A stretch of 64,000 bases of DNA, from the NCBI RefSeq assembly GCF_013744875.1, contig NZ_CP059399.1, positions 6,510,001 to 6,574,000 of the forward strand, given 5' to 3'. A program made the translations under genes and the position numbers. The number at the start of each line of letters is the position of its first letter. Position 1 is the stretch's first letter. The stretch comes from Nocardia huaxiensis (GTDB taxonomy: Bacteria > Actinomycetota > Actinomycetes > Mycobacteriales > Mycobacteriaceae). Shown in pieces: positions 18,087 through 25,969 of this stretch. The notes beneath the pieces are model-generated. The model made no database searches. It was given only the letters and a program-made list of their open reading frames with translations, and was not told the origin of the DNA.

Positions 18087-19457
18087 CTAGTCCTTGCCGC
18101 GACCGGCGCGAACCTCGAAGCCCCAGTTGTACATTCGGTTGATCTCGGAGACGCCGCCGCCGGGCTGACCGGCCGGCGGGCGGATGAAGGTGCACTGGCG
18201 GTGCACCACCATCTCGCCGTTGACGTTCTCGATGAGTGCGAGCACCGCGTCGCGGGAATCGTCGACGCAGCCGCTCAGCGAGATCTCGATGGGCAGGCTG
18301 TTGACCGGGAACAGGGTCGCGGTCGCCTCCACGTTCCGGAAATCGCGTGCACCCTCGTAGACCGAGGTGAACACCAGAATGCGTTTGAAGAACTTGGCGA
18401 AATCCAGGTTGATGTCGAGGTTTTCACCGGTGGCGCTGGCGCCGGTGCGGTCGTCCTGATCGAGGCGGATGAACGGCGGATTGTGCAGATCGCCGAAGCG
18501 GCGGTCCAGGGCGCGCACGGAACCGATTGCGCCATTGACCAATTCGTAGAAGCAGCACAGGTCCAGGTCGATGCCGCCCTGTCCGCTCTTGCGGCCGCCG
18601 AACAGGCCACGCCGGTTGTTGGTCCAGTTGAGGTTGACGCGCATGACGCCGCCGGTCGCGCCGGACTTGGTCAGCGAGACCGTCGGCGATTCCTTGGTCA
18701 GCGAGATCTTGGTCAGATTGACCGGTGCGCCGCCGGTGGGCGCGGGCTGCGGCGGGGGCGGCGCGAACTGCTGCTGGGCCGGCGGGGCGTACTGCTGCTG
18801 CGGCGGGGGCGGCGGCGCGTACTGCTGCTGCGGCGGCTGGTACTGCGGCTGCGGCGGCACGGGCGGCGGCGGGGTGTACGGCTGCGCCGGCGGGGTGTGC
18901 TGCTGAGCCGGTGGCGTGTACTGCTGCGTCGGCGCCGGCTCGTCCACCGAGATCCCGAAATCGGTTGCCAGGCCACCCAATCCGGTGTTGTAACCCTGCC
19001 CGACGGCGCGGAACTTCCACGCGCCCTGGCGGCGGTAGAGCTCACCGAGCACGAAGGCGGTCTCGGTGGTGGCGTCGGCGCTGTCGAAGCGCGCCACCTC
19101 GTGGCCGTTGGCGGCGTCCACCACGCGCACGTACAGGCTGCGGAACTGCCCGAAACTGCCGCCGTCCGCCGAGGCCGCGATCACGATGGTCTCGATCTGC
19201 GGTTCCACCCGCGCCAGATCCACCGACAGCGCGTCGACCACCGTCGGCCCGCGCTGCTTGCCCTCGTAGCGCACCGCACCGGAGGGGTGCGAGGGCTGGT
19301 TGTAGAACACGAAGTCATTGTCGGACCGGACTTTTCCCCCGACGAGCAGTAGCGCGGACCCGTCCGCATCCGGAATTCCCGGCCCCGATTGCCACCCCAG
19401 TTCGACGCGAACGGCGTTCATCGGCACCGGAACATTGGCACCCTTCATCATCGACAC
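18087..19457 (-). CDS. two-domain TerD-family stress protein with Pro/Gln-rich linker
   Basis: A 456-residue protein. Residues about 1-165 form a TerD domain ([49 protein letters not shown]); residues about 175-245 are a repetitive Pro/Gln/Tyr-rich linker ([21 protein letters not shown]); residues about 250-450 form a second domain resembling TerA ([43 protein letters not shown]). TerD domains bind calcium and act in tellurite resistance and membrane-associated stress. The start is GTG 19457 or, more likely, ATG 19451 with AAGG six bases upstream. The 3' end meets the YihY gene 6 bp away. Confidence 0.85.
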   Translation of the reverse strand: MSMMKGANVPVPMNAVRVELGWQSGPGIPDADGSALLLVGGKVRSDNDFVFYNQPSHPSGAVRYEGKQRGPTVVDALSVDLARVEPQIETIVIAASADGGSFGQFRSLYVRVVDAANGHEVARFDSADATTETAFVLGELYRRQGAWKFRAVGQGYNTGLGGLATDFGISVDEPAPTQQYTPPAQQHTPPAQPYTPPPPVPPQPQYQPPQQQYAPPPPPQQQYAPPAQQQFAPPPPQPAPTGGAPVNLTKISLTKESPTVSLTKSGATGGVMRVNLNWTNNRRGLFGGRKSGQGGIDLDLCCFYELVNGAIGSVRALDRRFGDLHNPPFIRLDQDDRTGASATGENLDINLDFAKFFKRILVFTSVYEGARDFRNVEATATLFPVNSLPIEISLSGCVDDSRDAVLALIENVNGEMVVHRQCTFIRPPAGQPGGGVSEINRMYNWGFEVRAGRGKD

Positions 19458-19624
19458 CCTTGCAACCTATACGAACCGGCCGACCGCCACGACCGCTCCG
19501 CGAAGCACCGCAGGCTTTTTCGGACCGGCCCGAACCACACCGGCGATGCGGAATTCCCTGTCCGGCGGGGGTGTCATCGCAATACAATTCGAGGAGATCG
19601 CCCGCAGGTATTCATCTAGTTCGA

Positions 19625-19638
19625 CCCTCTCGAGAGGG
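19625..19638. promoter_or_regulatory. perfect 14-bp palindrome upstream of a secreted-protein gene
   Basis: CCCTCTCGAGAGGG is self-complementary and lies 12 bp before the ATG at 19651, with its right arm supplying the GAGAGGGG ribosome-binding segment. It could be a repressor site or a translation-controlling hairpin. Confidence 0.35.
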
Positions 19639-19650
19639 GTAACGGCCGAC

Positions 19651-20367
19651 ATGATCACCGCCAGATTCGCCGCCGCCTTCGCCGCAGTCGTCACCCTCGC
19701 CGGGGCGCTGCTGGTCGGGGCCTCGGGCAGCGCCACCGCCTACGGACCGTATTCCTGCGCTCCGGACAATATCCTGCAACCCACCGCGGAACTGTTCGGC
19801 ACCTGGAACCGGGACACCATCACCGACCCCGCCGACCCTCGGCTCAACGACCCGCTCACCCAGTTCGAACTGGAGGTGAACCTCACCGCCGCCATGGAAC
19901 TGGGCCTGACCGTCCACTCCGAACCCATCGACGGCGTCTTCTGGTCCGAACAGTCCCAGCAGATCACCTACGAACCGGCCCGCCGCTTCGAACTGGCCTG
20001 CACCGGCCAGGACAACCTCTGCTGGATCGCCGACGACCTGCGCGTGCGCTACAGCCAGGAGGCCGTCCTCGGCATCGAGTTCCTCCCCGCCGACCACGAA
20101 CGCGCCGACGGTTTCCTGGTCCGCGTCCCCGGCGTGAACAACATCCGCCTGCACGACGCCCTGCTGGCCGACCCGGCCGCCCGCGACACCCTCGGCGGCG
20201 GCTCGGTCACCGAGGACGGCACCCTCATCCTGGTCGCCGACCGCGCCGACCTGAGCACGGTCCGCTCCTTCGTCGAAGGCATGGGCGCCCACTGGGATCC
20301 GACCACCGTCCGCTACGGCGACCGCCAGCTCGTCACCGGCTACTGCTTCCCCGGCGTCTACTTCTGA
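19651..20367 (+). CDS. secreted protein of unknown function
   Basis: A 238-residue protein with a Sec signal peptide (ITARFAAAFAAVVTLAGALL then GASGSATA, cleavage near residue 31). The mature part holds four or more cysteines (YSCAPDN, ACTGQDNLCWIADD, GYCFPG) that may form disulfides, and is acidic. No family recognised. A GAGAGGGG site precedes the start. A 46-codon ORF follows 14 bp downstream and may be co-transcribed. Confidence 0.75.
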   Translation: MITARFAAAFAAVVTLAGALLVGASGSATAYGPYSCAPDNILQPTAELFGTWNRDTITDPADPRLNDPLTQFELEVNLTAAMELGLTVHSEPIDGVFWSEQSQQITYEPARRFELACTGQDNLCWIADDLRVRYSQEAVLGIEFLPADHERADGFLVRVPGVNNIRLHDALLADPAARDTLGGGSVTEDGTLILVADRADLSTVRSFVEGMGAHWDPTTVRYGDRQLVTGYCFPGVYF

Positions 20368-20381
20368 GGCACCCTGAAGAA

Positions 20382-20522
20382 ATGAAGTACGACCCCCTGG
20401 ACCTCGAACTCGGCCTGCTCGACAACAACACCTGCATGCTCGAGGTCGTCCAGGACGAGCTGCTCGGCGTAGCGGACGCCGAGCAGGCCGGCAACGAACA
20501 GGCCGACGCCGACCGAAACTGA
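20382..20522 (+). CDS. small acidic ORF, 46 residues, unknown
   Basis: ATG to TGA gives a 46-residue peptide starting MKYDPLDLELGLLDNNTCML. Third codon positions are almost all G or C, as expected for real coding DNA here. It is strongly acidic, has one cysteine and no signal peptide or membrane segment. It begins 14 bp after a secreted-protein gene on the same strand with only a weak GAAG ribosome-binding site. The leader-like, Leu/Asp/Glu-rich start recalls ribosomal peptide precursors, but no modification enzyme is nearby. Confidence 0.4.
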   Translation: MKYDPLDLELGLLDNNTCMLEVVQDELLGVADAEQAGNEQADADRN

Positions 20523-20530
20523 TCAACCGG

Positions 20531-22333
20531 TCACTCCGGTTCACCGGCGGTCGCATCCCGGGCGTAGGCCAGGAACCGGTCGTGCACCCACGGACAGGCC
20601 AGCACGAGCCCGCAGATCGATTCCAGGATGGTCACCGGACGCGATTGCTGCGCCTGGGCAAGGTCCACCATCCGCCGGCAGATCGCGAATCCGATGTCCG
20701 CACGAGTTTCCGGATGCGTCCACGCGACCGCGACCAGCGCCACCGCTGCGGCCTCGCACACCCAATCCTCGGGACCCCGCAGCAGGTTGAAAAGGACCGC
20801 GCGACGCGTGGATTCGGGCCAGAGCTCGTCGGTGCGATGGTGTGCGATGCCCAGGCAGGCGAACACCTGCACGGCACGAACCCACAAATCCGGGCACCGC
20901 CCCAGGAGGTCGCGGAACTCATCGTCGCGAGGCTCGGGCGGATGCACCAGCACGCCGATCAGATCCGGCAGCGCCAGATCGGCGAGCGTCACCGAGAAGT
21001 CGTAGGCGGCGGGTAGATGCGGCCAGCGCAAGTGCACTGTCTGCCTGATCTTTTCGGCCGCCTCCGGGTGCGGAGCAGGTACGGCGGGCACCGCGGTGCG
21101 CGCGTCGTCCGGATAGCGCCACACCACGGCGCCCGCCGGATCCCATTCCAGGCCGGGGATTCTGGGGTCGGGGTCACCGACCTCCGAGACCTCGATGACG
21201 GCTGCGCGCAGCACCGAGCGCAAGGTCATCATGGCGCTCGGTGGCTCGATCATGGACACCGCGCCGGTGAATCGGTGCTCCCGGTGGTCCGGATACTCGA
21301 TCGCCTGCCGCAGCATGTTCACCAGCGCCTCCGTCGCGGGTGGCACGTGACCGAGCCAGGCCGGGGCACTGCTGTATCGGACCAGCAGCTCGTCGGCATA
21401 GTGATGGTCGGGATGCGCGCGGAGATGATCGGCCAGTGCGACCAGATGCCGGAGGTCACCGTCGATGCGGTATTGCAGTCCGTGCCAGGCGGGCGCTGCC
21501 TTCTCGTGCGCCGGGTCAGCCGCCAATACCGTTTCCAGCCATGGCAATCCGAGCTCGGGCCGTCCGGTGTCGGCGTACAGCTCGGCCAGATCGACGGCCA
21601 GGTAGTCTTCCGACGGATCACGCCGCAGCTGGTCGGACCACACCGCGATCGCCTCGTCGGCGCGGCCTGTCGCCCGATACACCTGCCCCAGCATGACGCT
21701 CGTGAGGTTGCTCGGCTCCCGCCGATGTGCTTGCACCGCCCAGGATTCCGCGCGTTCGAACGCGGTGAGACGCCGCGCCAGCCCGGACCCGATCGCAAGC
21801 AGGCGGATATCCTCACACCGCTGATCGACAGCGGCACACAGCAATTCGACCAGCGGCGCGAGGGTCCGCCGCCCCGACTCCGGAACCGGTTCCGGCAGTG
21901 CCCGGTTGAGTGCGAGCAGCGCCTCCAGCACCGTGTCGGCGCTCAAGGTGGCGGCGAGTTCCGGGCGGCCGAGCCATGGCACCTGCGCCCACGGGAGATT
22001 CGGATCGAACGCGACGAGCTGGGCGAGCAACGACACCGCGGCATCCCACCGTCCGGCGGCGGCCAGCAGATGTGTCCGCGCGGCCATCGCCCCGGCGTAC
22101 GGCTCGGTTGTCGGATAGAACTCCAGCGCAGCCTCAGCTCCCCCGGCCGCCACCGCGAGCCGCGCCAGACTCTCGTGTGCCTCGGGCAGTGCGGGAGACG
22201 AATGCAATGCGGCCCCAATATGATTCGCCGCATGTGACAGGTCCCCGCTGTCCAGGGCGAGTACCGCCACCGCGACCTCGCCCTGCGCCTCGACCCTGCT
22301 GTCGCCGACCCCGTCGTGCGTTTCCGACACCAC
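20531..22333 (-). CDS. tetratricopeptide-repeat protein
   Basis: A 600-residue, mostly helical soluble protein. TPR-like repeats are visible: ALDSGDLSHAANHIGAALHS (about 26-45), AAAGRWDAAVSLLAQLVAFDP, MLGQVYRATGRADEAIAVWS and LAELYADTGRPELGLPWLET. The C-terminal 250 residues contain HEAT-like helices but no catalytic motif. It probably acts as a scaffold; partners are unknown. It faces the 46-codon ORF with an 8-bp gap. Confidence 0.7.
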   Translation of the reverse strand: MVSETHDGVGDSRVEAQGEVAVAVLALDSGDLSHAANHIGAALHSSPALPEAHESLARLAVAAGGAEAALEFYPTTEPYAGAMAARTHLLAAAGRWDAAVSLLAQLVAFDPNLPWAQVPWLGRPELAATLSADTVLEALLALNRALPEPVPESGRRTLAPLVELLCAAVDQRCEDIRLLAIGSGLARRLTAFERAESWAVQAHRREPSNLTSVMLGQVYRATGRADEAIAVWSDQLRRDPSEDYLAVDLAELYADTGRPELGLPWLETVLAADPAHEKAAPAWHGLQYRIDGDLRHLVALADHLRAHPDHHYADELLVRYSSAPAWLGHVPPATEALVNMLRQAIEYPDHREHRFTGAVSMIEPPSAMMTLRSVLRAAVIEVSEVGDPDPRIPGLEWDPAGAVVWRYPDDARTAVPAVPAPHPEAAEKIRQTVHLRWPHLPAAYDFSVTLADLALPDLIGVLVHPPEPRDDEFRDLLGRCPDLWVRAVQVFACLGIAHHRTDELWPESTRRAVLFNLLRGPEDWVCEAAAVALVAVAWTHPETRADIGFAICRRMVDLAQAQQSRPVTILESICGLVLACPWVHDRFLAYARDATAGEPE

Positions 22334-22412
22334 TACCGCTTCCCGTCATCCGCGCGGGTGCCGATTCGCCCCGCGGGCACATGATCTCCGACCCGGCGCT
22401 CACCGCCCACTC

Positions 22413-23060
22413 TCACGGCAGCGAACTGAACAGTTTGCTGCCCAGGACGTTCGCGTCCTTGCACGGGTCACCGGCATCGGTCTGGACGCGGGTATTGCGG
22501 ACGAAGAACTCGATGCTGCCGAATGCGGCCGGGGTGGCGACGTAGCAGGCGAGTTTGTGGGTGTCCGCGACATTGCGGTAGATGACCACCTGGCGGCCGT
22601 AGTACTCGGTCTTGCGGAGGTCGGTGTAGGTGCCGGGTTCGAGCATGTCGTCGATCGTGCGACCGGAGGCGACGATCGTCAGCTCGAAGGTCCGGTCGGT
22701 GGCCTGCCACTTGCAGGTCTTGCGGACCGGAAGTCTCGGGTCGGAGACGCGCTCCTCGGTGGCGGTGTCCACGCTCGCCCCGGTGAGAGCGGAATCCGAG
22801 AGTGTGCACGGATCCCAGAGGGCGGTATCCGACGCCGGATTCTCCGTAGCGGAAGTGGCTGGGGCGGAGGTGGTTTCGGCGGGGGTGGGTACGGTGGTTC
22901 CGCCGTCGCGCTCATCCGTGCGGGGCGAGGTCGACACGCTCGCGGGCACCGAGGGGCTTGCGGTCGTGGGCGGCGCATCCGTCTCGGCCGCGGTGGAACA
23001 ACCGGTGAGCAGTATCGCGGCGGCGCCGAACGCGGCTGCGGCGATGGCGAATTTCTTCAT
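22413..23060 (-). CDS. DUF3558-type lipoprotein
   Basis: A 215-residue lipoprotein. The signal MKKFAIAAAAFGAAAILLTGC ends in the lipobox LTGC; a Thr/Pro/Ser-rich linker of about 65 residues follows. The folded part begins WDPCTLSDSALTGASVD and contains CKWQATDRTFELTI and CYVATPAAFGSIEFFV, the DUF3558 pattern of actinobacterial cell-envelope lipoproteins. Start chosen for AGGACACCTG upstream and for the lysine-rich n-region. Confidence 0.85.
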   Translation of the reverse strand: MKKFAIAAAAFGAAAILLTGCSTAAETDAPPTTASPSVPASVSTSPRTDERDGGTTVPTPAETTSAPATSATENPASDTALWDPCTLSDSALTGASVDTATEERVSDPRLPVRKTCKWQATDRTFELTIVASGRTIDDMLEPGTYTDLRKTEYYGRQVVIYRNVADTHKLACYVATPAAFGSIEFFVRNTRVQTDAGDPCKDANVLGSKLFSSLP

Positions 23061-23144
23061 CAGGTGTCCTGTTCTGCGGAGAACCCGCATCGGAGAACCT
23101 GACTGTAGGAACCGGAGGAAGGCTCACACCATCGGGCGAATGCC

Positions 23145-23810
23145 CTAATCGGCAGTCTGTGTCTGCGGAATGTTCACCGCGATCTCGCCGCCGAGGTGGT
23201 AGCCGTCGGCCAGGCGCAGGTTGTCGCCGCTCCAGAAGCGGCCGGGGTCATACCAATTGGGCCGCTTCTCCGGGAGCAGGCCCATGGCCTGGTAGGTGAG
23301 GGCGACGATTTCCGCGCAGTACGCGTTCTCCAGCCCGACCTCGGCTTCGCGGGTGCGCGAACGCTTCGGCAGCGGCACCCGGCCGCGCAGCCAGCGTCCC
23401 GCCAGCGCGCTGGTGGACGGGAAGGGCATGCCGTCCAGGCGCGCAACCGTTTTCAGTGCGGCGTCTTCCATCTCGCGGGTGACGGGCCGATCCAGCTGGC
23501 GAATCCACGCCTGCTGCTCGTACTCCCCGGTCCACCGCAGGACCGCCGCCCGCAGATCGTGCAACTGCGCGCCGCGGTGATGGTTGCCCGACCAGATGTC
23601 GGGCAGCGCCCGGCCGAGCTCGGCATGCCAGATCAACGCGGGCAGGTCGTCGATGACCACCGCCATCCCGACATGGTTGACCGGACTGTTGGTCAGCCCC
23701 CGGATCGCCAGGTCGGCGCCGGAATGTCCACGGAACAGCCATAAATCGCCGGTCCGGGTGAGATCCACGGCTTCATCCAATTCGAGAGTCGAGCGCGCGT
23801 CGCGTGGCAC
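23145..23810 (-). CDS. permuted NlpC/P60 (papain-like) hydrolase
   Basis: A 221-residue protein with the circularly permuted NlpC/P60 order: the histidine comes first (SPVNHVGMAVVIDD, about 43-56) and the cysteine last (ENAYCAEIVALTYQAMGLL, about 161-179), as in YiiX/YaeF proteins. GDLWLFRGHSG near the N-terminus is the usual lead-in. Such enzymes act as amidases or acyltransferases on lipids or peptides. No signal peptide. The GTG at 23810 lies 7 nt after TAGGCT on the minus strand, which overlaps the -10 of the divergent gene. Confidence 0.75.
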   Translation of the reverse strand: MPRDARSTLELDEAVDLTRTGDLWLFRGHSGADLAIRGLTNSPVNHVGMAVVIDDLPALIWHAELGRALPDIWSGNHHRGAQLHDLRAAVLRWTGEYEQQAWIRQLDRPVTREMEDAALKTVARLDGMPFPSTSALAGRWLRGRVPLPKRSRTREAEVGLENAYCAEIVALTYQAMGLLPEKRPNWYDPGRFWSGDNLRLADGYHLGGEIAVNIPQTQTAD

Positions 23811-23816
23811 GGCGAC

Positions 23817-23823
23817 TAGCCTA
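23817..23823. promoter_or_regulatory. shared 7-bp element giving -10 hexamers to two divergent leaderless genes
   Basis: TAGCCTA reads TAGCCT on the plus strand, 6 nt before the ATG at 23829, and TAGGCT on the minus strand, 7 nt before the GTG at 23810. Both fit TANNNT with the spacing expected for leaderless transcripts, so the two promoters must be mutually exclusive or jointly controlled. Confidence 0.5.
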
Positions 23824-23828
23824 GGCGT

Positions 23829-23999
23829 ATGCGCTGGTGGAAAGTACTCGGCTTGGCCGGAGCCGCGGGTGTCGCGGCGACCGGGGTCGTCATCGTGCGG
23901 TCCGAACGCAAACGCCGCGCCTACACCCCGGATCAGGTCCGCGCCCGGCTACACGCCCGCCTCGACGATCAGGCCGAGCCCACCGGCACCGCGCGCTGA
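23829..23999 (+). CDS. small membrane protein, 56 residues
   Basis: MRWWKVLGLAGAAGVAATGV begins a single transmembrane helix (about 5-23), followed by a strongly basic, then mixed, cytoplasmic tail (RSERKRRAYTPDQ, ARLHARLDD). G/C-rich third positions support coding. It is divergent from the permuted NlpC/P60 gene and shares its promoter core, which hints at a functional link. Function unknown; similar single-helix proteins are common in mycobacteria-like genomes. Confidence 0.65.
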   Translation: MRWWKVLGLAGAAGVAATGVVIVRSERKRRAYTPDQVRARLHARLDDQAEPTGTAR

Positions 24000-24124
24000 T
24001 CCGGCCCGGGTTGCCGGAGGTTCCGAATACCCGCGCGGAAGACCGTGCATCCCAGCCGAAGCCGCTAGTCTGCTTGCGACAGAACGCTTTCAGCCCACGG
24101 GGCAGAAACGGGGGCAGGTCGCTC

Positions 24125-24664
24125 GTGACATTTCCGCTACGCGACGCGCAGGGCGCCGACATCGTCTACCTCAGTGTCGGTCTGGGCTGGGATCCGGCTC
24201 GCCGCAAGCGATTCGGCAAGCAGTACGAGATCGACCTGAATGTCGCGGCCATGATCTACAGCGGCACGGATCTGGTCGACGTGGTCTACCACGAGCAGAT
24301 GCTGTCCACCGACCAAGCGGTCCGCCTGCACGGCGACAATCTGACCGGCGAAGGCCCCGGCGACGACGAGATCATCACCGTGGATCTGACTCGCATCGAG
24401 TCGTACGTGACCGCGGTGCTCTTCGTCGTCACCTGCTACACCGGGCAGGACCTGGCCGGCGTCGAGAACGCCTTCTGCCGCATGGTGAATACCGCCACCG
24501 CCGCCGAATTGGCTCGCTACGACATCGCTTCCGTCCCCGGCACGGGTTTCATCATGGGTGGCTTGTTCCGGCCCACCGGCAGCTGGGAGTTCCGCGAGAT
24601 CAACCAGGGCATCCAGGCCCAGCATCCGGTGGAGGCCACCGCCCATCTCGGCCGCTACCTCTAG
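24125..24664 (+). CDS. TerD-family protein
   Basis: A 179-residue single-domain TerD/TerE protein. IVYLSVGLGWDPARRKRFG, EIDLNVAAMIYSGTDLVDVVYHEQ and GEGPGDDEIITVDL are the calcium-binding TerD motifs, with the DLNVAA and GDDE acidic clusters; RPTGSWEFREINQGIQAQH is the family C-terminus. It is expected to work in envelope stress or tellurite-type resistance, perhaps with the two-domain TerD protein at 18-19.5 kb. The GTG at 24125 is chosen because homology starts there; TAGTCT near 24066 may be its -10. Confidence 0.85.
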   Translation: MTFPLRDAQGADIVYLSVGLGWDPARRKRFGKQYEIDLNVAAMIYSGTDLVDVVYHEQMLSTDQAVRLHGDNLTGEGPGDDEIITVDLTRIESYVTAVLFVVTCYTGQDLAGVENAFCRMVNTATAAELARYDIASVPGTGFIMGGLFRPTGSWEFREINQGIQAQHPVEATAHLGRYL

Positions 24665-24671
24665 CTCGCCG

Positions 24672-25052
24672 TCACCACACGTGAATCGTTCCCCAGCAAC
24701 CCGTGCCCGCGCTCCCCGACACTGTGGGCGTCATGAGTTCGAAGGGAATCGACCCGGGCGGCTGCGCGCCGACCACGACCCGGGCGTGCGGATTGAAGTA
24801 GGCGCTGGGCAGGATCTTCCGGATCTTCAGCGACGGAATCCGGAACTCCGACTGATCGGTGAACTGGAAGCTGGTGTCGATGTCGACATTGAACGGAGTG
24901 TCCGCCGGGACGTTGAGTTCGGTCGTCGAACAGTAGCCATTGTGGAATCCGAGCTGCACGGTCGGCAGGTCCGCGTGGGCCGGCGGCGCGGCGATCGCGA
25001 CCGCCGCGGCGACGGTCACGGCCCCGAGCAGGTTGTGGTGCATGCTCCTCAT
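24672..25052 (-). CDS. small secreted protein, cupredoxin-like in pattern
   Basis: A 126-residue protein with a signal peptide (MHHNLLGAVTVAAAVAIAAP, cleaved near AHA-D). The mature domain is beta-rich with two cysteines (NGYCSTTE and GTGCWGT) and a pattern DTSFQFTDQSEFRIPSLKIR reminiscent of cupredoxin-like folds without clear copper ligands. AAAGGG seven bases before the ATG is a good ribosome site. A 17-codon upstream ORF ends at the ATG. It diverges from a TetR gene. Confidence 0.65.
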   Translation of the reverse strand: MRSMHHNLLGAVTVAAAVAIAAPPAHADLPTVQLGFHNGYCSTTELNVPADTPFNVDIDTSFQFTDQSEFRIPSLKIRKILPSAYFNPHARVVVGAQPPGSIPFELMTPTVSGSAGTGCWGTIHVW

Positions 25053-25102
25053 GATCGATCCCTTTCGTACCCGACCCGAAACGAGCAGTCCTCCTTCATC
25101 AT
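25049..25102 (-). CDS. possible 17-codon upstream ORF overlapping the next start
   Basis: Reads MMKEDCSFRVGYERDRS and stops with TGA overlapping the ATG of the secreted-protein gene (ATGA). The arrangement would allow translational coupling or attenuation. No independent evidence of translation. Confidence 0.25.
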   Translation of the reverse strand: MMKEDCSFRVGYERDRS

Positions 25103-25147
25103 CCCGTAGCGTCCCGGGATCGTTCCGGATCGGCGCGGGCCGAGGGC

Positions 25148-25169
25148 TAGAATCTGGACATACGCACAG
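25148..25169 (+). promoter_or_regulatory. tetR promoter with probable auto-operator
   Basis: TAGAAT (25148-25153) is a good -10 hexamer. It is directly followed by CTGGACATACGCACAG (25154-25169), which matches two sites upstream of the SGNH hydrolase gene, so the transcription start falls in the operator. Confidence 0.6.
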
Positions 25170-25207
25170 CATGTCCGAATGCTGATGCACGACAAGGTCT
25201 GGGAGGC

Positions 25208-25858
25208 ATGGGTAATCCCGCACGCGAGCAACCCCGCCAGGAACGCAGCCGACTGCGGCGCGAAGCACTGGTCCGCGCCGCACTGGAACTGATCGCCGAA
25301 CAGGGTCCGAGCGCGGTGACCCATCGCGGAGTCGCGGCGCGCGCGGGACTGCCGGGAGCCACCACCGGGTACTTCTTCGCCTCGGTGCAGGACCTGATCG
25401 ATGAGGCGCTCGCGCTGCAGGTCCACGACCGCATCAGCGAGTTCGGGCCGCTGCTGGACAACGCGCTGGCGACCCGGCCCACCCTGGACGATGTGCTCTG
25501 GCTGATCGCGACGACGGCGGCCCGATCCCGCACCGCCGTCATCGCCCAGTTCCAGCTGTATCTGGATGCCGGTCGCCGCCCCGAGCTGGAAGGCCCGGTC
25601 ACCCAGGCGCTCGAGCAGTTCGAAGCGCTGGCCGCGCGGGTGCTGCGGGCTTGTGGCGCAGTCGATCCCGATGCGGCGGCGGAGCAGATCGTGGCCATGA
25701 TCGACGGTTTCCTGCTGCATCGCCTCGGTCGCCCGCGCACCCGCGCCGCCGAGGCCGATTCCCTGCACCACGCCTTGCGCGCACTCACGCTCTCCCATCT
25801 CGCCGGGCCCGATCGTGATGCGGCGGATCAGCTCCTGCAACGACGCGTCGGCCCCTGA
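25208..25858 (+). CDS. TetR-family transcriptional repressor
   Basis: A 216-residue regulator. The N-terminal helix-turn-helix is visible in RREALVRAALELIAEQGPSA and THRGVAARAGLPGATTGYFF (about 16-60), the rest is the all-helical ligand-binding domain. TCTGGGAGGC precedes the ATG at an ideal distance. The repeated CTGKACATNNGCRCAG sites at its own promoter and at the downstream SGNH gene indicate autoregulation and control of that gene. Confidence 0.85.
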   Translation: MGNPAREQPRQERSRLRREALVRAALELIAEQGPSAVTHRGVAARAGLPGATTGYFFASVQDLIDEALALQVHDRISEFGPLLDNALATRPTLDDVLWLIATTAARSRTAVIAQFQLYLDAGRRPELEGPVTQALEQFEALAARVLRACGAVDPDAAAEQIVAMIDGFLLHRLGRPRTRAAEADSLHHALRALTLSHLAGPDRDAADQLLQRRVGP

Positions 25859-25899
25859 GCTCGGATTCACCCGGCAGGGCCTGGATTCACCCGAGGAAT

Positions 25900-25942
25900 C
25901 TGTACATTCGCGCAGATTCGCCTAACCTGTACATCTGCACAG
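25900..25942 (+). promoter_or_regulatory. two operator copies upstream of the SGNH hydrolase
   Basis: CTGTACATTCGCGCAG (25900-25915) and CTGTACATCTGCACAG (25927-25942), 27 bp apart. The second is a good palindrome, CTGTnCAnnTGnACAG, and overlaps the -10-like TAACCT (25923-25928). They match the site at the tetR promoter. Confidence 0.6.
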
Positions 25943-25969
25943 ATAAATTCTCGATCGAGGTGAGACCAG

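Noticed and set aside
20382..20522. RiPP (lanthipeptide) precursor
   Set aside because: No dehydratase, cyclase, radical SAM or other modification gene within the window, and the Cys/Ser/Thr content is low.
25917..25926. IdeR iron box near the SGNH gene
   Set aside because: CCTAACCTG is only a half-site; the neighbouring repeated CTGTACAT motif explains the region better.
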